The translations under genes were made by a program, and so were the position numbers. From the NCBI GenBank assembly GCA_023334545.1, contig JAADVB010000059.1, positions 1 through 64,000 of the forward strand: a stretch of 64,000 nt of DNA. Reading direction: 5' to 3'. Positions 30,201 to 41,568 of the stretch are shown piece after piece (within the stretch, counting starts at the first letter, position 1; every line of letters starts with the position of its first letter). Below the pieces are notes generated by a model, which was given only the letters and a program-made list of their open reading frames with translations, did not search any database and was not told the origin of the DNA. This DNA comes from Salisapilia sapeloensis. Lineage: Eukaryota > Oomycota > Peronosporomycetes > Peronosporales > Salisapiliaceae.

Positions 30201-33200
30201 GAGACGCTCGATGAAACACTTCGAGTTCCTTATCGACGATTGCGAAAGTTGTGGAAGGAGAATACTTATGGACCAGAAACGTCGTTTCATCCGATGTCGA
30301 AGCATGAAAGTCACTTATCTCAACAAGAAGTTTATCAGTATGACACGAGTGGTCAAGTAGCTTTTGACGGAGAAGAGCATTATGCATTTCTAAACGATAT
30401 TAAAGAATTTGAAGAGGAAATAGAAAGTGATGACGACCAAAGTGAAGCTGTGACGAGAGCAGAAATGATGTTTGTTGATAACTTTCCATCCGACGCAACC
30501 ATCGTTATACCACTTGAAACTGGAATGGATTACACGACACTGAATGCAGATCGCTCGTACAATACGAAGACAGCATACACACAATTAAATCGTTCTCGTA
30601 TCTATTGGTATTCAGAAGTTTACAACGAAACCCTGGGAATTGGAGGTGTCGGTGCTTGTTCAACGATGGATTACCAAGACTGGCGAAATGAAGGCATCAT
30701 GCTCCATTTTGACAACCTTACCGATCCCTTTGGCGATGTGTTAAGCCACACTCTTGTCGCTGACCGACCAAAAGCTATTTACAATCCCAAGACAAAGAAA
30801 TTTGTGCTGTGGTTTCATGTCGATACAATTGAAAACACAATAGGCCTTGCAGGTGTTGCTACAAGCAAACTTCCAAACGGACCCTTTCGCTTCCAGCGTA
30901 GCATGTACCCGACGGCCCCACTGGAATCACCTGGTGGTCAATCAATTAATGAGACTCGTGATCAAACAATTGCACTTGTACCATTGCATCACCCGTCAAA
31001 AGACATTCCATCGACAGCATATCTCATCCGGACGTATTTTAAGACAGTCGAGTATTGGTTACCACGTCCAGTGATGGATCCACTTTGGGAAAGCGTGAAA
31101 GCAGCGGATGGGTCAATTGACTTTTCATTAAACTACCATCGAGCAGTGCATCATGAAGGTTACGACGATCCGGACGACATCTACCTTCAACGATGGCGGA
31201 TGGAAGGTGTGCCTTGGGCAGTGGTCTGCTGTGCAATAACGAATCTGACTGATTGCTTGACGATAACAGAAGTACCGAATGCCACCCATCCGAACGTTTG
31301 TCCTGATGATCATTCGAAGAAGATGAAAATACTTGGTCAAGCTCAGACGGCATCGCAAGCTTCCACTCGATACTTGGACCCTAACGATCCGTACAATAGC
31401 ATATATCGTCCAAACTCTGTCCCATCTTATACAACATGGGGAGCTCAAGTGTATAAAGTCAAAACTTGGAGAGGAACGTACTTTGACGCACTTAGCACGA
31501 ACATTACAAAGTACGTTTTCGATCGATATGCAAGTGAGAGGCGTCGAATACAAGTAGCAAATGATCCTACGATACCATATGAATACTTTGATCCATCACC
31601 ACCGACATTTATACCAACAAATGACGTTGAAATACTCGATCTCATGTTTGGAAACTTGGGAGTACCAATTACCAGTGAATTCCAGGCTGCTCATTCCTCT
31701 CCAGATCTCGCTGAAATCGATCCCAATGAAGATGGAAAGATCACTTCGTACGAGGTTGCAATGTTAGAGAAGAAGCTAGAGAATAAGGAGCTTGCGAAGC
31801 ATGTGGTTGAAGCACTTTTATACGATTTTGAAAAGATGAAATGGAATCAAATTCATGCATTAGATGTCAACAACGATGGAGAGATTACTTTCAGCGAATT
31901 TGAAGCGTGGGTTGGAATGGACCCAAATCTTTTATTCGATCAATATGACCTAGACAAGAATGGATATCTGGATGAGAATGAGCTATCTCGCTTCCTGTGG
32001 GATCGGCAACTCCCACGCATCGACACGGCGATCATCCTTCTCGATCCGTCATTTGATGGGAGAGTGTACTATAGTCGATTTTTGGCTATTGTCCGTGACT
32101 TTCCCGATTTTATCTATCGGCAATATGACTTTGACAACTCGGAAACATTGACACAAGACGAAATTGACTTGATCGCAAAAGATTTAGGCGCTCCATTCGC
32201 GATACCTGGTAAGCTTGAAGCTTTGAAAGATGCATCCATCCATGCTATTCATAAAGAGGACTACAAACGTTGGTTTAGTGCGACAACGAGTTTACTAGCA
32301 GGGGAGCGAAACTATTTAAAGGTCGATAATGCTGTCCATGCTACAAAACCTGACAGTCTCGTCGGTCCAATGCAAGTGGTCGAAAGACGTCGGGCAAAGT
32401 ACGTTGGTATAAGCAGATTAAGTGAGGACTATTTGGATGTGGAAAAAGTGATCGAAGAGATTGAAGGCGACTTTGAAGGTGGTCGAGACGACTTACTTCA
32501 GTACTTTGCGTTTGCCCAAGATCTCTTTGGTCTCACTGAGCTGTCTGTAGTATCTCTGGGTGCAGATGATAACTTAATTCAAGATTATGGTCATACGTAC
32601 CGACAGTCGCTATCACCTTCGGATCTACATAATCGCGCGTCATATTGGAATGGGAGGTATTGGGAAGGTCGTCCAGCAGCTCCTGCACTCTTTACATACG
32701 GTTCCCAGTGTCTGCATGTAGCAGGCGTGGATGCTGAAGATTTAGGTTGCTTACCATGCCTTACTCGGTCACCTTACGTGACGTCAACAATCGAAGAGTA
32801 TGAATCAGTTAGTCGAGGTACTGGCCATTGCGACGGATACAAGGAACTTGATGCATACTTGAAACAATTTGATCAACAAGTTGCCATCCAGCTCCAATAC
32901 CAGCAATCTTCACGCTTTGGACCGCAAGGCTTACAACCACACTACTCACCATGCTGGAACCAATCCCAATTCTATCCTTGCGACGTGCACAAAGTACTGG
33001 AAGGAGATATTGGTGGCAGTCTTTCAGACAACTTAGTCACGACAGAGTACAATCTTGCTTGGCAACGCCATCCGAATAGCATCGGTTCATCTCAAAAGAT
33101 CCGTGCTGGAGATGGCCAGAAGGAGTCGATTGGACCATCATTTCGAGAAAGATTTCCGAGTCGAAATCGAGCCATGGGTGATGAAGAAACCTTGGATACA

Positions 33201-33254
33201 ACTGTGGTTTATCAGCCAGATCAATATGAAGATTCGCTTGGCGGTGGTACTTGA
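27207..33254 (+). CDS. Giant membrane-anchored GH43-like protein with EF-hands
   Basis: Exons 27207-27489, 27544-27675 and 27736-33254 join in phase 1 to 1,977 residues. A single hydrophobic stretch at 32-52 after a basic N-terminus suggests a type II signal anchor or uncleaved signal. A Cys-rich segment and a Gly-rich part (about 564-747, with GGGGS-like runs resembling beta-helix proteins) come next. A LamG/ConA-like stretch lies before residue 950. A GH43-like five-bladed propeller is suggested from about 1093, with RPKAIYNPKTKKFVLWFHVD and GLAGVATS, nearest to exo-galactanase-type GH43. Five EF-hand-like loops follow from 1465 to 1605, the best being DPNEDGKITSYE, DVNNDGEITFSE and DLDKNGYLDENE. 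Probably extracellular, Ca2+-binding and carbohydrate-active. Enzyme activity is inference. Confidence 0.82.
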
Positions 33255-33763
33255 GAAACTACTTTACTGAGGAATGATAGGATCATTTTTCCAAGTTACC
33301 ATATCATGACTCGCATTTACAGATAGTGTTACAATCGTTTATTGCCGTGCTTGTGTTTGTAGATTCAATGAAGTTACCACGTGCCTTATAAAGCGACTAG
33401 ATTCATTCAAAATTGGCATGAAAGATGTGACCATAACGCTTGGAAGTATATGTTAATGGTTGGAAACTCTGAACGAGTGAAAAGTTGGAACATAAGATTG
33501 CGGGATGGATCTTTGTAACGGAATAACGATCTCAGACTGGCGACAAGCGAAGAGGCACTCGCCAGATCTCTGGATTAACATGCAATTTACGACGACAGTT
33601 ACTAAAGATCGATTTGTGTCTGGTCATGACTTATTGAACGCCTCTTCGTCTGATACCTGGAAAGATTTTAGTGGCGGGTCCTGGTGTTGCTCATTGCTTA
33701 CTTTTAAACAATAGCGATAAACGCCAACTTCCACCTACTTCTTCATCCGAGCATCTCGCCAGC
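33255..33763 (+). other. Intergenic region without supported gene
   Basis: 509 bases between the GH43-like gene and the GH5 gene. A frame at 33505-33714 and a short frame around 33390-33500 are open but match nothing known and lack convincing splice links to either neighbour. The region must include the GH5 promoter. Confidence 0.4.
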
Positions 33764-35910
33764 ATGAGAAGAGATAGTGACGCCAGTGAAGACAGCGTCA
33801 ATGTCGACGATAGCTATGCTTCATCCCAAGTTGTTCCGACGATTTCATCCGCACGAGCATCGTACCAATACAGTTTCCAATGCATCGATAGCTCTCGAGG
33901 AAGTGCTGTCAATGTTTCACGGCAATCACTCGACCCGAGTTTGACACGCAAGTCGAACGATGTATTTATTCGTGGCTCACTTGCTGGAAAGCAGATCGAA
34001 AAGATCCCACTTGCATCTACTGGCATACCGGAGCGACCGAAAGACTATAAAGGTCGAATTCGGGTAAGCATTATTTACTTATACATACAATCCAAATGTC
34101 CATAGCATTCATTTACATTGGTTATATTCATAGACATGGCCAGGCGTCCTCCTTTTCCTGCTTCTATTTTGTGGAGCAATTTTTTCAATCTATTACCAAG
34201 GCTTGAAAGCCTACAACGCTCGTGTCGAACGCGTTCAGCAGTATGAAAAGCGTCGCTTTAGTGGAACGAGCATTACTGGTGGGAAGACGACTACAGATGA
34301 AATTATTGGAGGTGAACTGATCTCTGATGACGGAGCGATTGGCAATCCAAATGAGTATCCGGATGAAGGTGCGTTATCCACACTATTTGTTGACGATACG
34401 AATGTTCATGTATTGCACGCACAGAATGTGAGCTTCCAGATTACCAAAGCAAAGATGGTCATGTCGTTGCTGTATCCGAGAATGGGACTGAAGTGCCGAT
34501 CAAGATCAAAGGCATTAACTGGTACGTTTACTTCCTGTATATTCGTCATTTATCCCATTAAGCTCATATACTTTCGACGCTAGGTTCGGCATGGAAACGT
34601 ACGGGATAAGTGTTTATATTCTATCGTCATGCGATACTCACTTGTGGTTATGATTACATAGAGGCACTGTTGTACCGCTTGGATTGTGGTCTAACAGCGA
34701 TAACGGAACGACGCTATATCAAATTGCTCGATTCTTATCCACGAACAAGTTTAATGGCGTTCGTCTGCCAGTGTGTGTGGATTACTTGCTTAAAAACACC
34801 AAGCCACCCCTCGGGCTCGTCAACAGCTACGAGAATCGTGCGCTTTCCATGAAGAATTACATGTCGATGCTTCAAAGTATTATTAAAGCGTTTGCTTTCC
34901 GACGGATTGGTGTTCTAATATCCATGCATACACTCACAAGCAGTGACCATGGTGAAGTATGGTTTGACGAAGAGATCAGTGAAGACGACTTCTTGGACTC
35001 GATTGACGTTCTGACGAAAGGACTTTGCAGTGAAGAGTATTTCAATATCATGGGTATCGACTTGAAGAACGAACCGTATGGAGCTACGTGGGGCGATGGG
35101 ACAGACATTGACTATAAAGCTGGTGCGGAACGTATTGCGAATCGGATGCTCGAGGGATGTCCACAATGGATGGGCTTCGTCGAAGGCATTAATGGCGCTC
35201 ATTCCGTCGAGATTGACGGTACAGTGTTCGACTACTACGACTGGTACCTTATGAACGCTATGACAAAAACGTGCAGTTGGGTTAAGCATATGTGATATGT
35301 AGGTATGGAGGAGGATTACAGCCAGCCAAGGAAGACCCATTGAAATTCGACATTAAAAACAAAATCGTCTACGCGCCTCATTACTACAACTCTGGAGGTA
35401 TCTCCTGTGTGATAACTCAATGTAAATGCTTGGGATTTAACCTGCTGTATGATAGTGTACCCACAAGATTATTTGTACGAGTCCTTAAGTGGAGAAGAGT
35501 TTGTTGAGCTCGATGATGCCACATTACGCTCGAGAATTAAAGGCACGATGGATCACATGTTTGGCTTTTTGGCATCGGAAACAGGTCCAGCAGTGATGCT
35601 TGGTGAGTTTGGAGGTTTGTATGCGAAGGACTTGCATCCAAAGAAGACGACACAACGCTGCACGGATTTCCAGATCGAAGTCATCAAGCAACCAGGATGG
35701 GCTGGAGGTTTCGTCTGGAGTTTAAATCCAGAGAGTGCGTATCAGTACAATCCAGTCACACCAGGACATTATACCGAAGGTGTCTTGGAAGACGACTGGT
35801 TGAGCGCAGATGATGTCTTTTTAAAAGGTATGGAGGCGATGGACGATATGGATAACCTCGTCCCATTCCCATGCTTCCCGAAGAAGTCTAAATCCTCGTC
35901 CAAAGATTGA
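33764..35910 (+). CDS. Membrane-anchored GH5 endoglucanase-like enzyme
   Basis: Seven exons: 33764-34063, 34134-34368, 34440-34521, 34584-34598 (a 15-nt microexon), 34662-35243, 35303-35397 and 35456-35910, giving 587 residues. Each junction keeps frame, and the microexon is needed to build GINWFGMETGTVVPLGLW. A 100-residue Ser-rich cytosolic tail is followed by a transmembrane segment (GVLLFLLLFCGAIFSIYY), a type II anchor putting the enzyme outside. The family 5 catalytic pair is present: acid/base E348 in DLKNEPYG and nucleophile E487 in LGEFGG, with YAPHYYNSG and WSLNPES typical of the family. It probably cleaves beta-1,4- or beta-1,3-glucan, either of its own wall or a plant wall; substrate not determined. 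Confidence 0.92.
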
Positions 35911-36086
35911 GTTCAAAGCGAGGACGTACGAGATTGATGCATTAAATCCAAGTTTAAAACTTTTTCCGACTAACTTTGCTCGTTTTTCTTGTGCACGGAT
36001 GATGTCTTCTGTATTTAGCATCAGACGAATAAGCTGGCCCAAAGTAGCTTTAGCAATCGGATTGGATAAGTTCAAAAGATTGTATT

Positions 36087-36460
36087 CTAGTTTTGACTCG
36101 GGTCAGGTTTGGCAACGCCTCCTTTCGGTCCACGAATACGCGTGCGCATATCGAGTTGACCACGCTTGCACTCAAAGTATGCTAGTCGCATAGACTATTC
36201 ACAAGAATGAATAGAGTTAGACTGATTACAAACACATGGAAGGAACTCGCAACGCTAAAAGCTACTACTGTGTCTATGCAATCACAGACACAGCACCTAA
36301 TAGTCGTATCGGTCCAATGATAAAGTCGTACCTGGCACTCGTGTTGATATTCGTTCATTTTAAGGCATTCCTTGAGCGAGCGTGTGCCATCGGCCATGCA
36401 TTCGCCTTCCATCATGCACTCTTGCAGCGCAATCGCCATGTCACGACAGGATTTGCCCAT
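36087..36460 (-). CDS. COA5: COA5/PET191 cytochrome c oxidase assembly factor
   Basis: Small twin-cysteine protein of the mitochondrial intermembrane space required for assembly of complex IV. Exons 36460-36332 and 36194-36087, with a 137-nt intron, encode 78 residues. The start MGKSCRDMAIALQEC is typical of PET191. Splicing at the AATAG acceptor gives HEC, then nine residues, then ECKRGQLDMRTRIRG, preserving the family C-x9-C spacing; other acceptors break it. Too short for usual gene finders. It converges on the GH5 gene, 176 bases between stops. Confidence 0.9.
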
Positions 36461-36795
36461 TTTCTTGATTCTTGTCTGCTGTGCTTGTCAATTCGGTACA
36501 AAAGCGAGCTTTTGGTGCGATGTATTAATTTGGACCAGCATTAACGGAAATAATAAAGTGAACTACTTCGGAATATCTATTGCGTATGATGCATTTGATC
36601 TACTTTCAGACTCTGGTCTAGTAGAAACTCTAATATCTGTATCCATTCGAAATAACCATAGAATGGGGTATACAAGTCTGAATGGACGCGATATGGGACG
36701 ATGAAAAGTCGGGCACGAGATGCGTGCTTTCAAGAGTCGTACGAGGATTACCTGGAGGTGCGTAGCAAGTTGCTACGAAGTCGATTAAGCAACTG
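36461..36795. promoter_or_regulatory. Shared upstream region, COA5 / STIMATE
   Basis: 335 bases between the COA5 start and the conservative STIMATE start. A candidate extra 5-prime STIMATE exon lies at 36701-36757 (19 codons), followed by a possible 32-nt intron that keeps frame. No other feature is apparent. Confidence 0.35.
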
Positions 36796-37623
36796 ATGCA
36801 GATTGGACATGAAGTTAATACGTGCAAGCTTTTATCTGGTAATGGAGCGTATACTTTGCAGGCACTCTTAGGTGTCATTGCCGTTGGTACACTATGGTAC
36901 AAACGCCAGGTCGAACGGCCACGACGGCCACTCGAGATATGGGCACTTGACGTCAGCAAGCAGACAATAGGGGTGCGTTGGTATATCGCATTCGCATGAG
37001 CAAACACTAACATGTTGAATAATGCACCGTTAGGCATTCTTTGCGCACATGCTCAATTTGTTGGTCGCCACGGAGTTTCCACCTGTGACGGACGAATGTG
37101 CTTGGTACTTTATCAACTTTGTTGGTGACTGCACCATCGGTACATTGATCAGTATCCTGTTGCTACGATGGTTGGAAGAACTCGCTGAGTCTTGGAATTG
37201 GAAGCGAATCCAAGAAAGTGGGAATTATGGTACCCCACCTTGCTATCGGTACACAAACTTTTCAGTCGATTTTAACTGCATCACGTGTATTTATTATTGG
37301 TGTTATTTACGTGCAATAGAACATGGTGGTGTCAACTACTAGCGTGGATTGGGATTATCATCATCACCAAAAGCGTTGTGGTATTAATTATCCTAGCAAC
37401 ATCAACGAGACTTGGAGCGTTCAGCGAAATCCTATTCACACCACTTCGTGATCATCCATTCGCAAAACTACTTTTAGTTTTGATAATATGTCCAAGTTTC
37501 TTCAACGTTGTACAGTTCTGGATCCAAGACAGCTTCCTCAAGAAAGATGCGAGTATCCAAGCACCACACTACCTCGGAGATGGCGTCGACAACACCCTCG
37601 CAACTCGGCTACTTATAGACTAG
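36796..37623 (+). CDS. STIMATE: STIMATE/TMEM110 family ER membrane protein
   Basis: Exons 36796-36972, 37034-37248 and 37320-37623 give 231 residues. Conserved blocks match TMEM110: ALLGVIAVGTLWYKR, LDVSKQTIG, YFINFVGDCTIGTL, a short Tyr/Gly turn before the next helix, and TKSVVVLIIL. Four or five membrane helices are evident. In animals STIMATE sits in the ER near plasma-membrane junctions and promotes STIM1 activation and calcium entry; homologues exist in protists where the partner is unknown. The start could extend upstream through a 57-nt exon at 36701, since the join LEQLMQ keeps frame. Donor choice at 37249 is supported by the conserved NYG-x-C spacing. Confidence 0.88.
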
Positions 37624-37738
37624 ATATACGCTTGAAATATACTATTTTGCAACCATCTTGTCATGATATATATGTGGACCACAACAACCTCCACATCTTC
37701 AAGGCGAATGCACAAGCCATTTCCTCTCTTTTGGTAGT

Positions 37739-38095
37739 ATGCTCCGAAGTATCCTACGTACTCCCGTCCGTTCGTCTGCTTTAACAACTCGCTTCTCTCG
37801 CACTATGAGCTCTGCTGCTGATAAAAAGTACTACGTCCTCCGATACGAGTACGTTCCAGATATCCTGGAGAAACGCGGCCCCTTCCGTCCAGAGCACTTG
37901 CGGCTAGCACAAGAGGGAAAGCAAGCTGGACACATTGTCATGGGTGGAGCTTTCCCAGACCCGTCTGACTCTGCCATGTTCATCTTCCGAACCGACAACA
38001 AACAACTGATTGAAGACTTTGCTCAGAACGATCCGTACGTGAAAAACGGTCTTGTTCCGTCCTACTCGATCCGTGAATGGACTGTCGTGATCTAA
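37739..38095 (+). CDS. YCII-related domain protein, probably mitochondrial
   Basis: Single exon, 118 residues. The first 22 residues (MLRSILRTPVRSSALTTRFS) are basic and hydroxylated, a typical mitochondrial presequence; Met23 is an alternative cytosolic start. The rest is a YCII-like ferredoxin fold: YYVLRYEYV, then RPEHLRLAQEGKQAGHIVMG with the conserved His and GGA turn, and FAQNDPYVKNGLV. Bacterial YCII proteins are dimeric and some are small hydrolases or dehydrochlorinases; no reaction is known for eukaryotic members. It is 115 bases after STIMATE. Confidence 0.9.
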   Translation: MLRSILRTPVRSSALTTRFSRTMSSAADKKYYVLRYEYVPDILEKRGPFRPEHLRLAQEGKQAGHIVMGGAFPDPSDSAMFIFRTDNKQLIEDFAQNDPYVKNGLVPSYSIREWTVVI

Positions 38096-38142
38096 CACCC
38101 AAACCGAGTTCCATTTGAACACCTTACAATGTCTAGTCTACC

Positions 38143-40350
38143 CTACGATTCTTGTCTTCCCTTCCCACTGGCTGTTCGTTGGATCTGATTTAATATATGC
38201 AAACTCCGCTTGGAAGCACGTACCGACTTCTTTGGTCCGGTCGCCTGTCGTACAGGTGTGAATCCACTATGCCCCGCTGGCATGACCGACCTCGCTTTCA
38301 ACCAATGCACTGATTCACTCGCACTCGTCTTTCCTTCCGATACTTGTTGTCGACTCCGTTTTCGATTCTTCGGTGTCTCGTACCCTTCTTTCCTTTTCCG
38401 AATTTCAGGAGATGCAAAAGGCGTTTCTTCACGAGGTTTAATCGGGAAGAAACCAATCTCATAAGAGTCAAAGAATGCGAGGTCATCCATGTGCTCCAAG
38501 ATCTCCTGGAAACTAGGACGTACGCCCCATGCCGTGCACTTGAGAAACAAACTACAGAACGGACCTAGCTTGCGTTTCATGGCGTCTGGGAGGGAAGTGA
38601 CGACGACGTCTTCCAACGACTGATGTAGCTTTCTTGTCTCTGTGTGATGAGATGGTACGACGTCGCCAACCAGTAGTCGAAATAAGATCTCTCGAGCAAA
38701 CGAACCGACATCACAGTTCTTATAAAAGCTAAAGTCTCCCATCAGGACGTCCTTCGGCTCTGACGATGGTAATTGGACACGCCCAAGATCCGAGAGTTTC
38801 ATCAAAGGTGCCCACTCCCTTTCATATCCTTTCGGAGGCATCTGGAGCAGGATATTTCGACATGCGAGGTCGCCATGGGCTACATTCAAGTCGTCATGAA
38901 GCACGACGAGAGGCTCACAGATCTGTTTAAGTATCGTCCGCGTCTCTTCTATTGAAAAAGTCACGATCTTCCGCTTCGAACGGCTTATATGATCTCCATC
39001 CGGTCGTCCGTATCGACGCAAGTAGTCACTTAATTTACAATCCAACACTTCGAGAGCGATGCATGTATGGTCGATGGCGTCACAAGCTCCGAGACACTGG
39101 ACAAATCCTCGCGTGTTCCGTACGCGACGTAAATAATGCAATTCCACGGCACTCCGATGCTTGGCTTCTTGCGTGGACGTCGTGTCTGTGCTCTTACTAC
39201 ATTTCAACGCTACTTTCTGTCCTCGAACAACACAAGCACGCACTCGTCCGTCTGTTCCTTCGCCATACACTCCACCAGTGTATTCTGCATCGAGACTACA
39301 ATTAAACAGACCTACATCTTGGATGACTGACGTAGATGTAAACGCATCGGACGTGCAGATACTATTGGACTCCTCCTGTGACGCTTTTGTCGCAAATGTA
39401 CCTGGCTCTGATACCTGACTACTTTCCACTTCATCCTTCCATTCTTCCTCTTCTTCTTTCTTCTCTTCGTCTGCTTCATCCTGCTTAGCAGGTCCATCCT
39501 TTTCGTCCTTTGCCAATGTCTCTTCGTCCATTAAGGACTGCGTTTTACTCACAGCGGAAGAGTGGGATAAAGCTGGTGAGATGGACGACAATGGACGCTT
39601 TCCATCTACACGTGTATCGTGCGTAGGCATAGGAGGTGGCGAGTATAAAGCTGGAGGAGCATTCATACGCTCTTGTAGTTTCTGGTTGTACTTGATATTC
39701 CGCTGCATCTGGTGCCAAACTGCCGAGTCTACTTGTAAGACTGGAGAAGCCTTTTCAGGAGAAAAAGAGATCATGCGTTTACTCGTTGTATCTTGTGTCT
39801 TGAGTGGCACAGAAGCAGAGGAACTGCTTTGAGCGATTGGACGCTTTACCTTTGTTTTCTTCACAGGAGCTGTGATTTCCCCTGCTAATGTATCCTTCTC
39901 TGGTGTCGGAATACGCACGGATGGAGATTCTATTGCTGCCTGTGTAGTAGCTTTCAAACGACAAGAGGAGCTGGACGATTCTTCTTCTTCCATATACTGT
40001 TCTTCTTTCTCTTCTTCTTCTTCTTCATCTACTTCCTGCTCTTCCTCTTCTTGCTCTTCCTCTTCTTGCTCTTTTTCCATTTCCTCCTCTCTGTTTATTT
40101 CTGCATTATTGGCTTCCACAGACTCTGAATCAACCTCTTGGTCTGAAACCTTCTCTGCATCTTTCGGATTCACAGACGCGACATTTGCTGTCTTCGCAGC
40201 CTTGATCACCTGCAACTCGGCCGACCTCTTCGCACGTGTAATGCGTCGGTATTTCGATCGAACCTCTTCAATGGCAGCAGGAGCTTTCCGCAATCGAGCT
40301 TCACGTAACTTTTCCGTCTCTACCCTTGTCTTGGACCTCGTTCTTCGCAT
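38143..40350 (-). CDS. Divergent protein kinase-like protein with acidic N-terminus
   Basis: Single exon, 735 residues. Residues 1-330 are low complexity: basic RRTRSKTR start, then a Glu/Gln-rich tract at about 88-125 and Ser-rich and Lys-rich parts, suggesting a nuclear chromatin-associated protein. A kinase fold starts near 360: GEGTDGRV loop, VALKCS, HGDLACRN with D494 (HRD changed to HGD), and SDLG with D521 (DFG changed to DLG). Catalytic Lys, both Asp and the Asn are present, so activity is possible despite the divergence. The C-terminal 90 residues are basic with several SP/TP sites. The fold resembles the Haspin/Bub1-like or other atypical groups only loosely; no family is claimed. 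Confidence 0.75.
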   Translation of the reverse strand: MRRTRSKTRVETEKLREARLRKAPAAIEEVRSKYRRITRAKRSAELQVIKAAKTANVASVNPKDAEKVSDQEVDSESVEANNAEINREEEMEKEQEEEEQEEEEQEVDEEEEEEKEEQYMEEEESSSSSCRLKATTQAAIESPSVRIPTPEKDTLAGEITAPVKKTKVKRPIAQSSSSASVPLKTQDTTSKRMISFSPEKASPVLQVDSAVWHQMQRNIKYNQKLQERMNAPPALYSPPPMPTHDTRVDGKRPLSSISPALSHSSAVSKTQSLMDEETLAKDEKDGPAKQDEADEEKKEEEEEWKDEVESSQVSEPGTFATKASQEESNSICTSDAFTSTSVIQDVGLFNCSLDAEYTGGVYGEGTDGRVRACVVRGQKVALKCSKSTDTTSTQEAKHRSAVELHYLRRVRNTRGFVQCLGACDAIDHTCIALEVLDCKLSDYLRRYGRPDGDHISRSKRKIVTFSIEETRTILKQICEPLVVLHDDLNVAHGDLACRNILLQMPPKGYEREWAPLMKLSDLGRVQLPSSEPKDVLMGDFSFYKNCDVGSFAREILFRLLVGDVVPSHHTETRKLHQSLEDVVVTSLPDAMKRKLGPFCSLFLKCTAWGVRPSFQEILEHMDDLAFFDSYEIGFFPIKPREETPFASPEIRKRKEGYETPKNRKRSRQQVSEGKTSASESVHWLKARSVMPAGHSGFTPVRQATGPKKSVRASKRSLHILNQIQRTASGKGRQES
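39990..40090 (-). repeat. Glu/Gln-coding triplet repeat in kinase-like gene
   Basis: Run of GAA/GAG/CAA-type triplets on the coding minus strand, giving an acidic tract at about residues 88-120 of the kinase-like protein. In-frame simple repeat. Confidence 0.8.
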
Positions 40351-40544
40351 ACTGACGCTGTCAATCGCTCGTAAGAGAGAGAATCGATCACCTCGTGCCT
40401 TTCAAATGCGATAAAACGCGGGAACAACTTGGCGCGAGTGCACATATACTTTATTCCAGTGAATAAGGATTGATGTGGTGTACCTTAATTCATGTGTCTG
40501 TACACGACGCTTCCAGCACACAGCTACTAAACCACTGGAAGACG
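40351..40544. promoter_or_regulatory. Bidirectional promoter, kinase-like / RRP43
   Basis: 194 bases separate divergent start codons. The frame of RRP43 is open upstream to 40470, but homology begins at the Met at 40545, so this stretch is taken as promoter and leader. Confidence 0.4.
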
Positions 40545-41568
40545 ATGACAGAGCTTCAGTTCACTCCAGACGTGTACAAGAAACTTTTTCCACAAGAGTA
40601 CCTTGCCAAGTGCTTGGAGAATGGGGTACGACCGGATGGACGGAAGATGGAAACGCCTCGGCCGGTAGAACTCAAGACAAACGTCGTTTCAACGGCCAAT
40701 AGCTCCAGCCTTGTCAAACTAGGCCACACGGCGGTCGTCGCTGGGACGAAATTGGCAGTCGCGACACCTGCAGTGGATACGCCAGACCAAGGAGAGATTG
40801 GTATGTATTTCCTGTATCGATGTAGAGATATTGGATCGTGATTGTAACGAGAGTTTATCTGGAATAGTCATCCAAGTCCACCTGACACCACTATGCTCTT
40901 CCAAATTCAGTATTGGACGTCCGCCTGCAGAAGCACATGATATTGCCAGCTATCTCACGCGTATCGTCAATGGGTATGTCAATATTGAGATTGAAAGCTG
41001 TCGATCCGACTTTAACAACTAGAATCGATAGGTCTCGCGTCGTCGAAATGTCCGATTTGGGCATTGAAAAGGGAAAGTCTGCATGGCGAGTCATGCTCGA
41101 CGTCTATTGCATCGACCATGACGGTAACGTCTATGACGCCGCCCTGATGTCCGTCATGGCTGCCCTCCGTTCCCTTGAGCTACCTGCTGTTTCCATCAAC
41201 GACAGTGACCACATCGTCTCCATCAATCCTGGTACGTCGTCAATCCCAAAGAGTATTCGTATCTATGGTAACTTACGGCGTAAAATGTAGATGGCACGCC
41301 AACTCGACTGCCTATGCAACACGAGGCATATTCGACATCTTTTGCCACTTTCAATGGCAAGCTTGTGGTTGATCCTACAAGCCAAGAAGAGCAACTCGCG
41401 ACATCTTCTTTCTCTTTATCTTATACGACCAAGGGTTTCCTCTGCAGTGTCCGTAAGCCTGGTGGCACACCCATTGAGGCGTCAACACTTGAGAAATGTA
41501 TGACAACAGCCAAACGTAGAACTGTTCAATGCGCACAGCATGTTGAGGAGCACTTTGTAGCAAACTGA
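40545..41568 (+). CDS. RRP43: Exosome complex subunit RRP43 (EXOSC8)
   Basis: Ring subunit of the RNA exosome, which degrades and trims RNA 3-prime ends in nucleus and cytoplasm. Exons 40545-40800, 40868-40973, 41023-41231 and 41291-41568, introns 49-67 nt, give 282 residues (human EXOSC8 276). RNase PH fold blocks are present: PQEYLAKCLENGVRPDGR, GHTAVVAGTKLAV, KGKSAWRVMLDVYCIDHDG and YDAALMSVMAALRSLELP. As in other eukaryotic ring subunits, phosphorolytic residues are not all kept, so the role is structural. Start chosen at the Met before ELQFTPDVYKKLFP, which matches family N-termini. Confidence 0.94.

Noticed and set aside
33505-33714. 69-codon plus-strand frame before the GH5 gene
   Set aside because: No convincing splice link to GH5 exon 1 and no recognisable product.
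39872-40414. Plus-strand Ser/Phe-rich frame of 180 codons
   Set aside because: Antisense of the acidic tract of the kinase-like gene.
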